From contig NZ_CP137852.1 of NCBI RefSeq assembly GCF_033547095.1, positions 4,551,001 to 4,615,000 of the forward strand: 64,000 nucleotides of DNA. The letters are read 5' to 3'. The notes under the pieces were generated by a model, which saw only the letters and a list, made by a program, of their open reading frames with translations, did not search any database and was not told the origin of the DNA. The position numbers and the translations under genes are program-made. This DNA is from Sediminicoccus rosea (lineage in GTDB: Bacteria; Pseudomonadota; Alphaproteobacteria; Acetobacterales; Acetobacteraceae). Of this stretch, positions 1-9,236 are shown one piece after another (positions within the stretch are counted from its first letter, which is position 1; every line of letters starts with the position of its first letter).

Positions 1-3000
1 AACCGGGCCGCACGGCGTCGGCGACCTCGGGATATTCGAAGATGACGGGCGACACCCAGAGCATCGGCGCCTCGTCGCAACCGACCTCCGCCAGCACCTC
101 CCGGACGAAGTCGGGATAGGCGCTGGCCGGCCGCAGCTCCTGCCCGAAGGCGCGCGCGGCCCGCGGGCCCGCCCGGTGGAGGAAGGTGCGCCGGATGAAG
201 TCGGGGGCGTCGGCCGTGCGGAGGATCCGCTTCACGGTGTTGACGTAGACAAGGCTGCCCTGGTGGGCCGCTTCGCCGGCCGCGAGCTCGGCCTGGCGCT
301 CCAGGTCCACCACGCTGATCGGACGGTCCAAGTGGATGATGCGGCGGACGCGCCCGGTCTCCAGCATGTATTTCGCCAGCATGTCGGACCGCCGGCCATA
401 GACGTCCGAATCATTCTGCTTCCACAGGAAGACGAGATCACGCGGGCGCTCGCCCTTGACCAGCGGGGCGCGAAGCTCCTGCCTTGGCTTCTGCGCCACG
501 AGGCGCGGCAGCGCCACGCCGGAGAGTTCCTCGAGGATGCGGAAGGTCTGCTCGAACAGATGCGGCTCGACCAGCTGGCCGCGTCGCGCCGTCGAATAGG
601 CGAGGTCGAGCCGCGCCGCATTCACCTCGTAGCTGAGCTCCGAAAGGAAATAGGAGCGCGTGCCCTTGCCCCCGCCCCGCGCGGGTGCGGCGGCGACACG
701 GCGGAGCGCGGCGTCGAGCGAGGCATCGTCGGTCACCACCTCGAAGGCATTGGCCAGCGCGAGGTCCAGCAGCGGCGGCACGGCCCGCGCCAGCACCGGC
801 ACGTCCATGGCGAGCGCATCGGTCAGCTTCGCCGGAATCTGGTATTGCGAGATTGGCTCGCTCGGATCCTGCAGGATCGCCACCGCGTCGGCCAGGTTCA
901 CGAGCTCGGGCAGGCGCTTCCAGGGCTGGTCGGGATTGAGCGATATCCGCGCCTTCTTGTAGGAGGCGAAGCGGTTCGCCGTCCGCTTGTCGGTCACGGT
1001 GCCGATGATGCAGAGGACCAGGCGATCATCGCCCAGCCGCTCAAGCGCATCGGCGATATCGAAGATACCCTTGTGCGGGCGGGGCGTGCCGAGGAAGAGG
1101 ATGACCCGGTCCGCATCCTTGAAGCCATATTCGGCGCGCACCGCGCGGCGATCATAGAGCGCCGGGTCGAAGACACGCTCGTCGCGCCCATGGCGCACGG
1201 TGATCCCGCCGAAACGCCGCCGCAAGGCGACGTTGGAGACGGTGACCAGCTCACCCTCGGTCACGAGGGTCTCGCCGAAGCGGGTCCAGAGCTCGCTGTA
1301 GGGGCTGGCGAGTTCCTGCGGGTTGTCCCGCACCGCCGAGCGGATCTCCTCGATGGAGGCGGGCGCGTTGGACTTGGTGAAGGCCAGCTCGTGGTCGTCG
1401 ATGTCCACGACCATCGGGCAGTCGTTGAAATGCCGGATCAACGCGCCGAGGACGAGGCTCGGCAGGCGCGGCTTGCCCACATGGACGACGTCGCAGCGGG
1501 TGTTGCGTGCGAGTTCGATCGCGCCGGTCAGGAAGCTCTTGAGATCGGTCGCGGGGAAGCTTCGCATGGGAAGCTTGCCGTCCGCGATGGGCGGCCAGAT
1601 CCGCCCCCCATAGAAGGCGAAGATCGGCCCGACCAGCTCCGCATCATGACGCTTGGCGGCCATGTCGGCGAGGAGGAAGGCGCGCCCGACGGGGTTGTGC
1701 GCCATGTCCCAGGCCACCACCGCCACCTTCAGGGGGTTGGCCGCCCCTTCCGCCGTGGCCGGACGACCGGTGGTGCGGACGGATGCACCCTCCTTCGGCC
1801 GGGCCTCGGCCGGAGGCGCCTTGGGGGCCGGCGACGGCTTCGGGGCCTGGGGGGCGGGCGCCCGCGCAACCTCGCGCTTGGGGAAGCGGATACGGAGATT
1901 CTCGGCCCGCAGCCGCCGTCCGGTGGCGCCGCAATAGAAGGCGACCGAGTGCAGCTCGGCATCAAGGACATGCGCGGGCAGCGGAACGAGGAAGCCATGC
2001 TCGGCGAGCGCCCGGTTCCCACCGGCCAGGGGCTCCCGCAGCCCCTTCGCCTCGATCTCGCGCACCGGCTGGCCGTCGATCGTGACCAGGACGGCCCGCG
2101 CGGCATCGCTCACGATGCCCCAGCACACCAGGGACTCACCTTCGACGCGATCCACCCCGGCCTCGACCGTGAGCGCGCGGTCGGGCTTCGCCTCGGGGCG
2201 GGGCGGCGAAGGGGCGGGTGCTGACGCCCGCGCTTCGGCCGCCGGAGCTGAGCTGGACCGCGCGGCGGCCGAAGCGCGGGCCTTGGCCTCGAGAAGCCTC
2301 TCGGCCGGGGAAACCGCGCGGGCCGCCGGCGGTTCAGCCGGGGCAGACGCCTCGCGGGGCGGGGACGGCATCGGCGCGCCGGCGATCGCGACCTCGGCCG
2401 GCACGGGCAGCTCGATGGATGCGACTTCAAGCTGGGACGCTCGCTCACACAACGAAATCCGAGCGGGGCGGGCCGCGGCGACGGCGGCCGGAAGCTCGGC
2501 GGCGAAGCCGAAGCGCCGCAGCCGCGGATCGCCATTCGCATCCATCGAAGAAAGGCCGCCCACGGTGACGCGGACCAGCTCGGCGCCGTTGCCATAGAGA
2601 CCCAGCGTGGCCGAGCTGGGCCGGTCGGCCACCCAACCCAGGACGCGCCGCCCGGACACCGAGAAGAGCCCGCCCGAGAACTCGCGGGCGCGCGACGCAT
2701 CGGCGGCCGGCTGGGACATGGTACCGAATTCGACGCTCGACAGAGCGACGGTGCCGGCCTCGCCCGAGAACTCCAACGCGAGCATCCTGGGGGAGGAGGA
2801 GGAGACGCTCCGCAGATACTCGACCGTCAGCGCGGCGGGCTCCGGCCCGACCCGCGGCGACTGCAGGAGCATGTCCTCGAAGACCCATTTCTTCTGGGCA
2901 TTCTCGACCAGCAGCGCGACCCAGTTCAGATTGAGGCCCGGCTGAATCGTGTGGATGCCGGCGATGCTGAGGCGAAAGCGGCCATGCTGGAGGCCGGCGG

Positions 3001-3283
3001 GAAACTGTAGGGCCTGCGTGATGCGCAAACGCGCCAACGGGCTGCTCGTTTCGATGACCAGGCCGGTCGGCTTGTCGGAGGCGGCGAGCGGGCGGAACGA
3101 GGCGACAGGGTCCGCATTGACCCCCTTGAGCTGGATCGCCCATGCCGGGCAGACGTCACTCTGGTGCGCCGCGCGAACGGGGCGGGCCGACCGCCACCCC
3201 CCGAACTCGGAATTGCGGATCAAGGAGAGGGATCCAGCATCGCCTTCGGCGACACCAGCCCCTGGGCTCCGAACAGAATTCAT
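1..3283 (-). CDS. Multidomain glycosyltransferase, C-terminus cut by window edge
   Basis: Reading from ATG at 3283 toward 1 the frame stays open for 1094 codons with no stop, so the protein is longer than 1094 residues. An AAGGAG ribosome site lies 7 nt before the ATG. Residues about 40-190 look like a beta-rich domain. Two similar beta-sandwich-like segments follow near 200-255 and 345-425 (pattern G-W-x-x-D ... D/N-G-x-x-V ... G-F-x-x-x-L-P), separated by an Ala/Pro-rich linker. A GT-B (GT4-type) glycosyltransferase domain starts near 514 and carries GTPRPHKG near 731, typical of the nucleotide-sugar side of GT4 enzymes. A second transferase-like region begins near 950 (WKQNDSDVYGRRSDML) and runs off the window. 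No signal peptide, so it probably acts in the cytoplasm on surface polysaccharide or protein glycosylation. Substrate unknown. Confidence 0.85.
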   Translation of the reverse strand, partial: MNSVRSPGAGVAEGDAGSLSLIRNSEFGGWRSARPVRAAHQSDVCPAWAIQLKGVNADPVASFRPLAASDKPTGLVIETSSPLARLRITQALQFPAGLQHGRFRLSIAGIHTIQPGLNLNWVALLVENAQKKWVFEDMLLQSPRVGPEPAALTVEYLRSVSSSSPRMLALEFSGEAGTVALSSVEFGTMSQPAADASRAREFSGGLFSVSGRRVLGWVADRPSSATLGLYGNGAELVRVTVGGLSSMDANGDPRLRRFGFAAELPAAVAAARPARISLCERASQLEVASIELPVPAEVAIAGAPMPSPPREASAPAEPPAARAVSPAERLLEAKARASAAARSSSAPAAEARASAPAPSPPRPEAKPDRALTVEAGVDRVEGESLVCWGIVSDAARAVLVTIDGQPVREIEAKGLREPLAGGNRALAEHGFLVPLPAHVLDAELHSVAFYCGATGRRLRAENLRIRFPKREVARAPAPQAPKPSPAPKAPPAEARPKEGASVRTTGRPATAEGAANPLKVAVVAWDMAHNPVGRAFLLADMAAKRHDAELVGPIFAFYGGRIWPPIADGKLPMRSFPATDLKSFLTGAIELARNTRCDVVHVGKPRLPSLVLGALIRHFNDCPMVVDIDDHELAFTKSNAPASIEEIRSAVRDNPQELASPYSELWTRFGETLVTEGELVTVSNVALRRRFGGITVRHGRDERVFDPALYDRRAVRAEYGFKDADRVILFLGTPRPHKGIFDIADALERLGDDRLVLCIIGTVTDKRTANRFASYKKARISLNPDQPWKRLPELVNLADAVAILQDPSEPISQYQIPAKLTDALAMDVPVLARAVPPLLDLALANAFEVVTDDASLDAALRRVAAAPARGGGKGTRSYFLSELSYEVNAARLDLAYSTARRGQLVEPHLFEQTFRILEELSGVALPRLVAQKPRQELRAPLVKGERPRDLVFLWKQNDSDVYGRRSDMLAKYMLETGRVRRIIHLDRPISVVDLERQAELAAGEAAHQGSLVYVNTVKRILRTADAPDFIRRTFLHRAGPRAARAFGQELRPASAYPDFVREVLAEVGCDEAPMLWVSPVIFEYPEVADAVRPG

Positions 3284-3749
3284 CCGCCAGCTCCTTCAAG
3301 ACCTGAATCCCAGGCGCTCACCCAACCAACAAACCAATCGCCCCCAAATGCATCAAAAGCGATCAAACGCGAGCTGGCTCTCCGATTTGCTTTATGATGA
3401 TTTTTTCAAAGTCCAATGACGTCGTCTAATTTTTGCTGCTTTGAAGGGCAATATCTAAGTCTAGGTAACGATAGGGATTTCTTCTCTTGACGATAGTGCA
3501 AAACCTACATCGGACTAGAAGAGGAGGCAAGGTCCCCCCTCCGGACATTAGGGCCGGCGCAGCCGGCGAGAAGATCAACCATGTGATCGCATGCAACCTG
3601 GCCAGCCGAAGCGCCGCCGGCACGACGTCCGACGCCACCTGCCCGAGGGTCCGCCATCGAGATGAAACCCCGACGGAACTGCCACCGCGACGGATGTGGC
3701 CGAGAAGTGCGGCGCGACCCGGCCAGGCGGCGCCGGCAGCCCCGGCAGA
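3284..3749. other. 466-bp intergenic stretch, AT-rich, no convincing gene
   Basis: This stretch separates two minus-strand genes. Its middle (about 3390-3500) is clearly more AT-rich than the flanking genes and probably holds the promoter of the large glycosyltransferase. A short hairpin with arms GCCGGC and loop GCA lies at 3553-3567 and could end transcription from the upstream methyltransferase gene, but no T-run follows. A 70-codon minus-strand frame at 3426-3638 has no recognisable family and no clear ribosome site, so I do not call it. Confidence 0.5.
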
Positions 3750-4427
3750 TCAGGCCGGTTGACGCTTCATGACCTTGAAATTCGCTCCATCACCGAAAAC
3801 GTAATCATCCCGACCCACAAAATATTCATCCACCGCCGCCTTACAGCCGCCATGGGTATGATAGTCATCAAACATCACGCAGCCACCCACGGAAAGCAAA
3901 GGCCACGACGAACTCAAGGCATACTTCACCGCGTCATAGAAATCGCAATCGATGTGGACGAAACACAGGGATTTCATATCAACGTCCGGAACGACGTCCT
4001 GAAACAGCCCCTTATGCAAATGTATACCCTTCTGCCCAACCTCGATTCCGAATTCCGAGAACGATTGACAAACGCGATCGTAGAGATTTTCAATATATCC
4101 GTAATACTTATCAGGACCGATTCCGGAAGACTTGCCGGATTGGATGATCTCAAACCGCTCCTTGGACTTGGGACTGTCCTTTTCTGAGGCCGGCGGCGGA
4201 ATCATGCCGAACACGTCGAAACCGTGGAAAGAGCGCCCAGCCGCGAGGGCTTGCGATGCCAGCACGATGGCCGACCCGCCGAGCGCGACACCGAACTCGG
4301 CAATCGCACCCTCCGTCCGCGCGGCAATGACGGCGCGCAGAGTGGCTTCCAACCTCGCGAACTTTTGTTCGCTCAGGTAGGTCAGGCGGCCCTGCCGCAC
4401 CTTCTTCGCAAGCTCACTCAGTGCCAT
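3750..4427 (-). CDS. TylF/MycF-family SAM-dependent O-methyltransferase
   Basis: A 225-residue class I methyltransferase of the macrocin-O-methyltransferase (TylF) family, which methylates sugar hydroxyls using SAM and a divalent metal. Visible motifs: the SAM loop AEFGVALGGSA near residue 43; FHGFDVFGMIPPP near 67, the usual family segment after motif I; VHIDCDFYD near 157; and MFDDYHTHGGCKAA near 184, whose Asp pair fits the metal site. Length matches the family. GAGGGA lies 8 nt before ATG. Its base composition is visibly lower in GC than the housekeeping genes to the right, which together with the AT-rich flanks suggests acquired DNA. Among glycosyltransferase genes it probably O-methylates a sugar of a surface glycan. 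Confidence 0.85.
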   Translation of the reverse strand: MALSELAKKVRQGRLTYLSEQKFARLEATLRAVIAARTEGAIAEFGVALGGSAIVLASQALAAGRSFHGFDVFGMIPPPASEKDSPKSKERFEIIQSGKSSGIGPDKYYGYIENLYDRVCQSFSEFGIEVGQKGIHLHKGLFQDVVPDVDMKSLCFVHIDCDFYDAVKYALSSSWPLLSVGGCVMFDDYHTHGGCKAAVDEYFVGRDDYVFGDGANFKVMKRQPA

Positions 4428-4726
4428 AACAAGTTTCCCTCGATTTAAATGCTCAGGAAATATAATATAATTTTGTATTTTTCTGCTCGGCCAATACTAC
4501 TCATTATTATCTGCTTCTGCAATCTACCCGCCTCAACATTGCAGAGCGGAAATTCCACTCGAATACAACCGGGGCACATTGTTCCTCGACGCACGGCGAT
4601 GAGTCGGGCGGGGGTTGCCACGATGCAGCAGGCGGCATGCCGCGACCTGCCGGCTGGCTCGCGAATCGGCAGATGATCGGTACGCCCCCGGCAAGGTGTG
4701 CTTTACACTAGCTCCCTCAAGCGGAT
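4428..4726. promoter_or_regulatory. AT-rich divergent promoter region
   Basis: The gap separates the leftward methyltransferase gene from the rightward glycosyltransferase fusion. The part next to the methyltransferase (about 4445-4520) is strongly AT-rich, with several TATAAT-like hexamers on both strands. On the plus side a TACACT hexamer at about 4704-4709, some 20 bp before the first possible start, could be a -10 element. A 75-codon plus-strand frame (4449-4676) resembles nothing known and is ignored. Confidence 0.45.
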
Positions 4727-7054
4727 ATGATTGTATTGCTTCGTAATTGGCCGATGCGTGGAGATGTTAACGTGATCGTATTCGTGACATGCCTGCGACA
4801 TCCCGAGAGTGCCAATAACTACGCCAAAGTCGAAGATTTATTGGAATCCACACTCAAGTCTGTCGTCGCCCAGACCAGTCAGGACTTCCACGTGGTCGTG
4901 GTGGGGCATGTTCGCCCAAGTTTTACTTTGCCGGCCAAGGTCCAGTTCGTGGAAGTGGACCTCCCGCCCCCGACGGTCGAAGCGGATCTGGAGGCCTCGC
5001 GCGAGGTCTTCCGCCACGACAAGGGGCAGAAAATTGCCATCGCCGTCCGCTACGCACTGGAGTACAATCCCTCCCATATCGTTGCCTTCGATGCCGATGA
5101 TTTCGTCAGCCGCGGTCTCGCGGCCTTCCTGAACGAGCACGGCCAGGGAAGCGGTTGGTATATCGAGAAGGGATACATGTACTCGCCGCGCGCGAGGAAA
5201 CTCGCCCTCCTGGGCGGCTTCCACCGCCGATGCGGCACATCATTGATCTACAACGTCAAAGACCTGAAGATTCCAGACTGCCCGCCCGATGATCATGCAC
5301 AGGTCATCAGCCGCACCGGGGCCGAATACTTCAAGAAAATCTATGGTTCGCATGTGCAGGCGAGCGAGTACTTTGCCAAGTTTGCGTCGTCCTGGCAGGC
5401 GATCCCGTTTCCAGCGGCCGTGTACACGGTCGAGACAGGTGAAAACCATTCCTCCAACCAATTGCCGCAGACGGGCAAGTTCCTGCCCCTGTCGGATGAA
5501 CTCAAGGCGGAATTCGGATTGAGCGAACCGGCCCAGACCATGCCCCTCCTGCCTGCCGCAGGCGCAGCCGCGCCCCCCATCCTTCAGCCCTCGGATGGCG
5601 CGATCCTCGAGACCGTCCAAAAGATGCTGGCCGAGGGCCGGGCGGCGGAGGCGACCGTGATCGCGAACGAACTGATGGCCTCGGACACGGAGGCCTGGCT
5701 TGGCCGTGTGGCCGCGGCCAGCATCGCCCTTCGCCGCAAGAACCACGCCGAAGCCTACCGCCTGCTCAGCACGGCGCCGGATGACCGCAGCCGCATGCTG
5801 CGACCCAACCTCTATGTCACGGCCGCCTTCCGCTGCTCGGTTGATGCCGGTTTGTCGGCCTATGGGCAGGTGAGCGCCCTGGGCCTCGCCGCCCAGCCGG
5901 CCCAGGCCTGGCCGGTGGTCCGGACGCTCGCCCTCAACCACCGCTTCGAGGAGGCGGAGCAGCTGCTCTCCGCGATCGATCTCGGCCAGCAGCCGCCGGC
6001 CGTCGCCACCGAGGCCGCCTGGATCCGGCGCTTCCTCCGCGAGCGCGACAGGAGCGTCGTGGACGGGGATCATGCCGTCCGGCTCGGCGTCATCGACTAC
6101 AAGTCGCTCGACATGAACCGATCCTCGACCAATATCGGCGATCCGATCCAGACCCTCGCCTATCTCGGCAATCTGGCGCGGTTCTCGAAGGTCAAATACC
6201 AGTCGGACGACGGGATCGGCGGCTTCGTCACGGGCTTGCAGGACCGCGTGCCCGACCGCCTGCGCGACCCGAGGCACGAGACCACCGTGCGCCTCGTCCG
6301 CGTCAACCGCGATGCGTCCACCTATGAGGCTTACCCGCAAGGCACCTGGGTATTCGTCTATGGCTGGTACATGCACCACCTGTTCCACGCCCGGTTCGAC
6401 CTGCCGTTGAACACGGCGCTGCGGCCGATTTTCATTTCCTTCCACGTCAACGAGCCGCGGATCCTGACGCCGGCCGCCATCCGGCAATTGCGGCAATACG
6501 GGCCGATTGGCTGCCGCGACTGGTCCACGGTGAACCTGCTGCGCCAGAAGAACGTCCCGGCCTTCTTCACCGGCTGCATCACGACGACCATGGGGACCAT
6601 CCTGCGCAAGGAGCCGGGGGCACCCGCCACCCGCCAGGTGGCCCTCGTCGAGGCCAATCCGGAGCCGGGCGAGATCGCCCCCGAACTCGGGCTCAAGTTC
6701 CATCACGGCCACCCGGACTCCCGCGAGGCCAGCCTCGTGACGAACCTCGAAACGGCCGTCGCCAAGCTGGAGACCTATTGCGGCCTGGAGCGGGTCATCA
6801 CCTCGCGCCTGCATTGCTACCTGCCGAGCCTGGCCATGGGCGTCCCGGTGGATTTCAAGCCGCGCAACCCGAAGGACATCCGGTTCGCGGGCCTGGCCGG
6901 GCTGAACATCGAGAACCTCGGAACCATCCGTGACCCGATCCTCAGCCTGATGAACACCATGCTGGGCGAAATCCTCGCCGGAAAAAGCGAGGAAGAGGTC
7001 TATGCGGCATGGCGGGCAGCCACCGAGCCGTTGACGCATCTCACCCAGCCCTGA
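4727..7054 (+). CDS. GT-A glycosyltransferase, helical repeat, polysaccharide pyruvyl transferase-like fusion
   Basis: 775 residues in three parts. Residues about 14-240 form a GT-A type glycosyltransferase: an opening beta strand (VIVFVTCLRHPES) and a DxD-type metal motif FDADDFVS near 124. Residues about 285-440 are Ala/Leu-rich helices with a TPR-like look. Residues about 445-740 match the polysaccharide pyruvyl transferase fold: NIGDPIQT near the start, GCRDWSTVNLL (the R-D/S-x-x-T step of that fold), and TSRLHCYLPSLAMGVP near its end, the S-R-L-H signature. It could add a sugar and a ketal to the same glycan. The start is uncertain: an in-frame GTG at 4772 has GGAG 8 nt upstream and begins exactly at the conserved strand, so a 760-residue product is at least as likely. 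Confidence 0.8.
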   Translation: MIVLLRNWPMRGDVNVIVFVTCLRHPESANNYAKVEDLLESTLKSVVAQTSQDFHVVVVGHVRPSFTLPAKVQFVEVDLPPPTVEADLEASREVFRHDKGQKIAIAVRYALEYNPSHIVAFDADDFVSRGLAAFLNEHGQGSGWYIEKGYMYSPRARKLALLGGFHRRCGTSLIYNVKDLKIPDCPPDDHAQVISRTGAEYFKKIYGSHVQASEYFAKFASSWQAIPFPAAVYTVETGENHSSNQLPQTGKFLPLSDELKAEFGLSEPAQTMPLLPAAGAAAPPILQPSDGAILETVQKMLAEGRAAEATVIANELMASDTEAWLGRVAAASIALRRKNHAEAYRLLSTAPDDRSRMLRPNLYVTAAFRCSVDAGLSAYGQVSALGLAAQPAQAWPVVRTLALNHRFEEAEQLLSAIDLGQQPPAVATEAAWIRRFLRERDRSVVDGDHAVRLGVIDYKSLDMNRSSTNIGDPIQTLAYLGNLARFSKVKYQSDDGIGGFVTGLQDRVPDRLRDPRHETTVRLVRVNRDASTYEAYPQGTWVFVYGWYMHHLFHARFDLPLNTALRPIFISFHVNEPRILTPAAIRQLRQYGPIGCRDWSTVNLLRQKNVPAFFTGCITTTMGTILRKEPGAPATRQVALVEANPEPGEIAPELGLKFHHGHPDSREASLVTNLETAVAKLETYCGLERVITSRLHCYLPSLAMGVPVDFKPRNPKDIRFAGLAGLNIENLGTIRDPILSLMNTMLGEILAGKSEEEVYAAWRAATEPLTHLTQP

Positions 7055-7058
7055 GCCG

Positions 7059-8372
7059 ATGGGCGGCAGCGGGACCTGCGCCTCCGCCGCGAAGCTCCGT
7101 CAGGTCGCGGTCTTCGAGCTTGGCCCGGCCTGGAGCGGCAATTCCCTGAATTGCACCACCTACCGGCAGCACGGGGTGTTCAGCCGGAACGGGCGCCAGG
7201 CGCTCTGCTTCCTGGATGGGACGGGCCACCTCATCGTTGGCCAGCGCGACCTCGGCGGTGGTGGCATGGAGACGGTTCGCGTCGAGGTGCCGCAAAGGAC
7301 GCAGGACGCCCATTACAGCCCGAGCCTGGTGATCGACACCCGGAACCGCATCCACGTCGCCGGCGGCGCCCATGTCAGTCCGCCCTTCTATGGGAGATCA
7401 GAAGCGGGGGACCTGGCGAGTTTCCGGCTCGTCGAAGACCCCGCGCTGCTGGGCGAGGAGCGGACCAGTTACCCCTCCTTCCTGACCGCGGCAGGCGGAG
7501 CGCTTTTCCTTCTCTACCGGCGCGGCCATCCCGGGCGCTCGGTCTGGTGCTGCCGCGGGTGGGATGAGGCCCGGCAGGCATGGTCGGATGAATCCGTTCC
7601 GATCCTGAGCGGCGCCGGCACAGCCACCATGCATTCCGGCCCCTACATCAACACCCCGCTGCGCGAGCATGCCGGCCGGTTCGGGCTGTTCCACGTCTGG
7701 CGCAGCGGAAAACTGCCCCATACGGGCAGCCATGTCCGCAACATCGGGATGGATTTCTGCGAGGTGGATCTGCTCGACCGGCAGGCCTTCACTCATCGCG
7801 GCCTGCAGTTGCAGATGCCCGTGACACCCTTCGTGACGGAGCGCGTGGTGGCCATCCCCTGGGATGCTGACCTCTCCAACCAGGCTGGCGCAACGCGCCT
7901 TCCCGATGGCCGGCCGTTCGGCGTCGCATCCCATGCGGAACCGGGCGGGCGGTCCCAGGTGCACATCTTCTGGCCGGACCAGGGTGGGAGGTGGCATTCC
8001 CATCCCATCACGCGCTTCACCTCCAGCCGCCGGCTGGTGGGCGGAGGAACGCTCTACCTGCCGCATAGCCGCCCCGCCTGCGCGGCCCTGCCGGACGGAT
8101 CGGTCCTCGTCGTCTTCCGCACGGCCGAAGCAGGGAATGCGCTGGTCGCCAAGCGCCTGCTGCCGCCGCTGTTCCTGGCGGAGACGGCCGAGGATCATCT
8201 CCTCTGGCCGGATGACCTGGGCTTCTACGAACCGGTGCTCGACATCGGCCTGGCGGAGGCCACCGGCCGCATCTGCGCCTATGTGCAGGCCTGCGGCCAA
8301 ACGCGCGACAACCAGACGATGGCGGAGCGCGCCGCGGCCCCCGCCTTTCTGGTGGAATGGCGGCTTGACTGA
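7059..8372 (+). CDS. BNR_4-type repeat protein (beta-propeller)
   Basis: 437 residues. The segment DAHYSPSLVIDTRNRIHVAG near 88 matches the opening of the BNR_4 family, whose members are seven-bladed propellers found in polysaccharide lyases and uncharacterised glycan-binding proteins. Later blades show LPDGRPFGVASH and CAALPDGSVLVVFR, the D-G turns expected of a propeller. There is no N-terminal signal peptide, so if the start is right it stays in the cytoplasm, unlike most glycan-cleaving relatives. It begins 4 bp after the preceding stop and shares its operon. It may bind or trim the glycan; catalytic residues cannot be assigned by eye. Confidence 0.7.
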   Translation: MGGSGTCASAAKLRQVAVFELGPAWSGNSLNCTTYRQHGVFSRNGRQALCFLDGTGHLIVGQRDLGGGGMETVRVEVPQRTQDAHYSPSLVIDTRNRIHVAGGAHVSPPFYGRSEAGDLASFRLVEDPALLGEERTSYPSFLTAAGGALFLLYRRGHPGRSVWCCRGWDEARQAWSDESVPILSGAGTATMHSGPYINTPLREHAGRFGLFHVWRSGKLPHTGSHVRNIGMDFCEVDLLDRQAFTHRGLQLQMPVTPFVTERVVAIPWDADLSNQAGATRLPDGRPFGVASHAEPGGRSQVHIFWPDQGGRWHSHPITRFTSSRRLVGGGTLYLPHSRPACAALPDGSVLVVFRTAEAGNALVAKRLLPPLFLAETAEDHLLWPDDLGFYEPVLDIGLAEATGRICAYVQACGQTRDNQTMAERAAAPAFLVEWRLD

Positions 8373-8398
8373 CCGCCGGACGGAGCAGCGCGGCGCCG

Positions 8399-9205
8399 TC
8401 AGACCTTCAGGTTGAACGGCGCCATCTTCAGGAGCGGGTCGAGGTTCATGCTTTGCCAGGCGCGATCCGGCCGCGTCTGGTCATAGAGAGCGACGCCCTC
8501 GGCGTAGCTCCGGGCAAAGCCCAGCTCGAACCCGACGCCGCTGGTGAAGTCGCCCCACTTGAACGGGTAGTTCACGCCCGTGCCGCTCCAGAACGCGAAG
8601 GGCACGCCATAGGCCAGGGCGACGATGGCGGCGTGCATCGCATTGGCCATGACGAACTTGGCCGAAGCGATCGCGTCAATGAAGCGGAGGCAGGCTTCGG
8701 TGGTGTTCTCGGTGGCGGGGGACATGACGACGGAGTCGGGACAGGATTCCAGGTCCTCGGCGGTCGGCGCGGTGTGACGCAGGTGGTGGACCCACAACAC
8801 CTTGCCGGCGACGGCCGGATCATGCTTCGGCTGGTAGAAGCGCGGAAGCAGAAGGGCCGTGTCACCCAGCGGGGTGTATTTCGGCAGGCCGAGCACATCA
8901 CGCGAATGGGCGCCGCGCACGCCAAGGAAGAAGCAGCTGGTCAGCAATTCTGCCGAGAGCGGCTTGGCGTTCTGCAGGCCGCATCCCCAGAAGATGGCCT
9001 GGCCGCGCCCGTCCTCCGGCTTGAAGCCGTTTCGCTGGGCCGCCTTGATGCGTCCCGGCTCGATCACGCTGCCCACCAGGTACAGGGTTCCATGCGAAAA
9101 CCGGCACTCATTGGTGAACATGAGGTCCCGGTAGACCAGGGCGAGCGCATCCCCGAAGTTCCCGATCGCCTGGTCCTGCAGCCAGAATTTTACCCGCGTT
9201 GCCAA
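8399..9205 (-). CDS. Polysaccharide pyruvyl transferase-like protein
   Basis: About 268 residues with the layout of the PS_pyruv_trans (ExoV/CsaB) family: an N-terminal GNFGDALAL segment like the usual N-x-G-D opening, WGCGLQN in the middle, RGAHSRDVLGLP then GDTALLLP (the family's R-G-x-x-S/T and D-P/A-A steps), and MANAMHAAIVALAYGVPF where the S-x-R-x-H motif normally sits; here the Arg is replaced. It may ketalise a glycan or act in related transfer. Start choice: TTG at 9205 has GGAGG 5 nt upstream; the longer frame begins at GTG 9217 with a poor site. It follows the next gene upstream by about 30 bp in one operon. Confidence 0.7.
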   Translation of the reverse strand: MATRVKFWLQDQAIGNFGDALALVYRDLMFTNECRFSHGTLYLVGSVIEPGRIKAAQRNGFKPEDGRGQAIFWGCGLQNAKPLSAELLTSCFFLGVRGAHSRDVLGLPKYTPLGDTALLLPRFYQPKHDPAVAGKVLWVHHLRHTAPTAEDLESCPDSVVMSPATENTTEACLRFIDAIASAKFVMANAMHAAIVALAYGVPFAFWSGTGVNYPFKWGDFTSGVGFELGFARSYAEGVALYDQTRPDRAWQSMNLDPLLKMAPFNLKV

Positions 9206-9236
9206 TGATGCCTCCACCGCCCAGAAGATACGGATA

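Noticed and set aside
176-2224. 682-codon plus-strand frame at the left edge
   Set aside because: It is antisense to the large glycosyltransferase, whose minus-strand reading has recognisable domains and a good ribosome site.
3426-3638. 70-codon minus-strand frame in the glycan island gap
   Set aside because: No ribosome site, no family, odd composition; AT-rich DNA easily gives such frames.
4449-4676. 75-codon plus-strand frame in the divergent gap
   Set aside because: Begins in promoter-like AT-rich DNA and resembles no protein family.
8399-9205. Assignment as a catalytically standard ExoV/CsaB ketal transferase
   Set aside because: Fold segments fit, but the Arg of the S-x-R-x-H motif is not visible, so only a family-level name is given.
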